Assembly: GCA_051891855.1 (NCBI GenBank)
Contig: JBJFFP010000060.1
Span: 1-33,570, forward strand
DNA from: SFDP01 sp051891855
Lineage (GTDB): Bacteria; Bacillota; Clostridia; Lachnospirales; Lachnospiraceae
Direction: 5' to 3'
DNA length: 33,570 nucleotides
A program made the position numbers and the translations under genes. The notes below the pieces were generated by a model. That model did no database searches. It was given only the letters and a program-made list of their open reading frames with translations, and was not told the origin of the DNA. Positions 33,201-33,570 of the stretch are shown here, one piece after another (position 1 is the stretch's first letter; the number at the start of each line of letters is the position of its first letter).

Positions 33201-33570
33201 GAAGAAATTGAAATACAAATCAGAAAAGAATTAAAAGTATCAGGTGTTATAAATAGTAATGAAAAGGTGCTGAAAGGGCTGGACCAAAGTGGAGAGAGCA
33301 AATCCCAGGTTATTCCCGTAGAGTATAAAGCGGATGGTAGCCTTAGCAGCCGTTCCTCAGTTTTGGATCAGGAACATATCCGCCTTTTGCTGGATTATTC
33401 CCGAAAAAAAGCAGCAGAGCTGGGAAGGCAGATTATGGAGGGAGAGGCCTCCATGAATCCGATGAAATTAGCAGATACAGATGCCTGTACATGGTGTTCA
33501 TTTAAAAACATCTGTAATTTTGATGAAAGGCTTCCCGGATTTGATAAGAGACAGCCCAAAGAGGAAGAGG
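30210..33570 (+). CDS. addB: AddB subunit of the AddAB helicase-nuclease (3' end beyond window)
   Basis: Partner of AddA in double-strand-break end processing for recombination. From the ATG at 30210 (GGAGG upstream) the frame is open to the window edge, 1120 codons. Residues 8–16 are GGSGSGKST, the AddB Walker A. The iron-sulfur cluster ligands are Cys773, Cys1093, Cys1096 and Cys1102; the 320/3/6 spacing equals that of Bacillus subtilis AddB (801, 1121, 1124, 1130, from memory). The nuclease motif includes GRIDRVD and VMDYKSG (Asp933, Lys935), so this subunit should cut DNA. Compared with the 1166-residue Bacillus protein, only a short tail should be missing. addA is expected just beyond the window. 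Confidence 0.96.
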   Translation, partial: MALQFVFGGSGSGKSTCVYERIIEHSLREEKQNFFVLVPDQFTMQTQMDLVMKHPKGGIMNIDVLSFGRLAYRILEEAGGSRTPVLDDTGKSLVLRKVAAKAEERLPVLGKNLKRLGYIHEIKSALSEFMQYGIGKTELESMLDYSRMRGSLYSKLKDLSVLYEDFQLYLAERFITMEGTFERLANQLEYSAMIADSVVVLDGFTGFTPIQNQIILQLMKRAKEVIVTLTLDREIIHKEGKGGRVQLFSLSLKTKASLEKLAREAGCGIYPPILVDERQGRFKNSRILAHLEKQLFRVPAQVCGEEVDGIRLIEAGNMEEEVRQVCRQIRKLLSRGYCYRDIAVISGDMEAYGSLIEEYFEQYELPFFMDKSRKITLNPFIEYIRSALKVLISDYSEKAVFHYLRSGMTQMEKEDADRLENYVLALGIHGRKNWNSLFVRMPEGENGKEELERLNMLREQLAKEFEGFSTRRETVKVLVEQLYSFLTINHSQEKLKVYERIFGQAGDKSKEKEYAQIYRLVMELLDQLVSLLGEEKMDWEEFAEILDAGFGEIQVGIIPQAIDRILVGDMERTRLGLVKALFFLGMNEGKVPRLSGKGGILSDLDREFLLGSGQELAPTPREQMFIQRFYLYLNLTKPSEHLFLSYCRLNEEGKTMKPSYFVETIKKIYPKLQLEIYDAAGELPATKEEARAFSAALLELYRREEPGKDEEEKLLALLQLLKQEQKEKPWVEDLLDAAFFSYAGDQITRETARLLYGSILYSSVSRLEKMASCAYAHFLQYGLGLKERKEYGFEAVDMGNVYHGVLELFAGKLAENNYTWISFPDEEGKKLLHDALDSYAINYGNTILFSSARYAWGMEKMERILWRTVRTLRYHLQAGRFTPREFEVSFSALEDLDAVSIRLDKEERMKLGGRIDRVDTYEEGDRLYVKVMDYKSGNHDFRLAAFYQGLQLQLVVYLNAALELEQKKNPDKEVVPGAFLYYHIADPLVEAGERMNEEEIEIQIRKELKVSGVINSNEKVLKGLDQSGESKSQVIPVEYKADGSLSSRSSVLDQEHIRLLLDYSRKKAAELGRQIMEGEASMNPMKLADTDACTWCSFKNICNFDERLPGFDKRQPKEEE

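Noticed and set aside
32472..33218. Minus-strand open frame of 248 codons inside addB
   Set aside because: Lies wholly antisense to conserved AddB motifs; composition looks like reverse-strand noise and there is no start signal.

Overview
The window looks like chromosomal DNA of an anaerobic Firmicute of the Lachnospiraceae type (Clostridia). The grounds are strong AGGAGG-type ribosome binding sites, near-consensus TTGACA/TATAAT promoters, moderate-to-low GC by eye, a thiolase–crotonase–hydroxybutyryl-CoA dehydrogenase operon of the butyrate pathway, an AddAB-type recombination nuclease, and several small families common in that group (long HPF, DUF975, DUF2225, a probable DUF6106 protein, a true glutaminyl-tRNA synthetase). 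I see no phage, transposase, CRISPR array, tRNA or rRNA. Genes are dense, on both strands, and mostly housekeeping or transport.

Layout. 1–850: 3' end of a large, probably secreted protein ending in a discoidin-like domain. 915–5005: a polar amino-acid ABC importer (binding protein, permease, ATPase) followed closely by a cytidylate-kinase-like protein and yvcK, closed by a two-way terminator. 5003–5419 (-): an unrecognised protein. 5526–9770: a marR gene and two half-transporters of a heterodimeric ABC exporter, with the same 14-bp palindrome before marR and before the first exporter gene. 9769–10491 (-): a FabG-like reductase. 10582–11927: a secreted SH3b–NlpC/P60 wall hydrolase with a WalR-type box just after its promoter. 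11928–12398: a gene-free stretch with a tight cluster of DnaA boxes and a terminator. 12399–12926: hpf. 13079–16224: thl–crt–hbd. 16236–18013 (-): three genes (two membrane proteins flanking a small HEXXH protein with two CxxC pairs). 18127–22215: tex, a RibU-like riboflavin transporter component, and dapF. 22270–22959 (-): a membrane-anchored protein of unknown function. 23069–25216: a small membrane protein and guaB. 25394–27911: glnS and a DUF2225 protein. 28043–30082: a TetR regulator and a uracil permease. 30210–end: addB, running off the window close to its C-terminus.

How the genes work together. Three units have a clear shared logic: the amino-acid importer operon; the marR/exporter unit, where the duplicated palindrome suggests one regulator acting at two points; and thl–crt–hbd, which condenses two acetyl-CoA and carries the product to crotonyl-CoA. 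The final butyryl-CoA dehydrogenase/Etf step is not here and must be encoded elsewhere if the pathway is complete.

No multi-gene system of a wholly new kind is evident. The best leads are non-coding: the DnaA-box cluster at 12094–12164 far from any dnaA gene; the WalR-type box at 10621–10637; and a 40-nt leader with a covarying hairpin that occurs before two unrelated genes (20566–20605 and 27131–27170). All function calls come from reading motifs by eye; no database search was possible.
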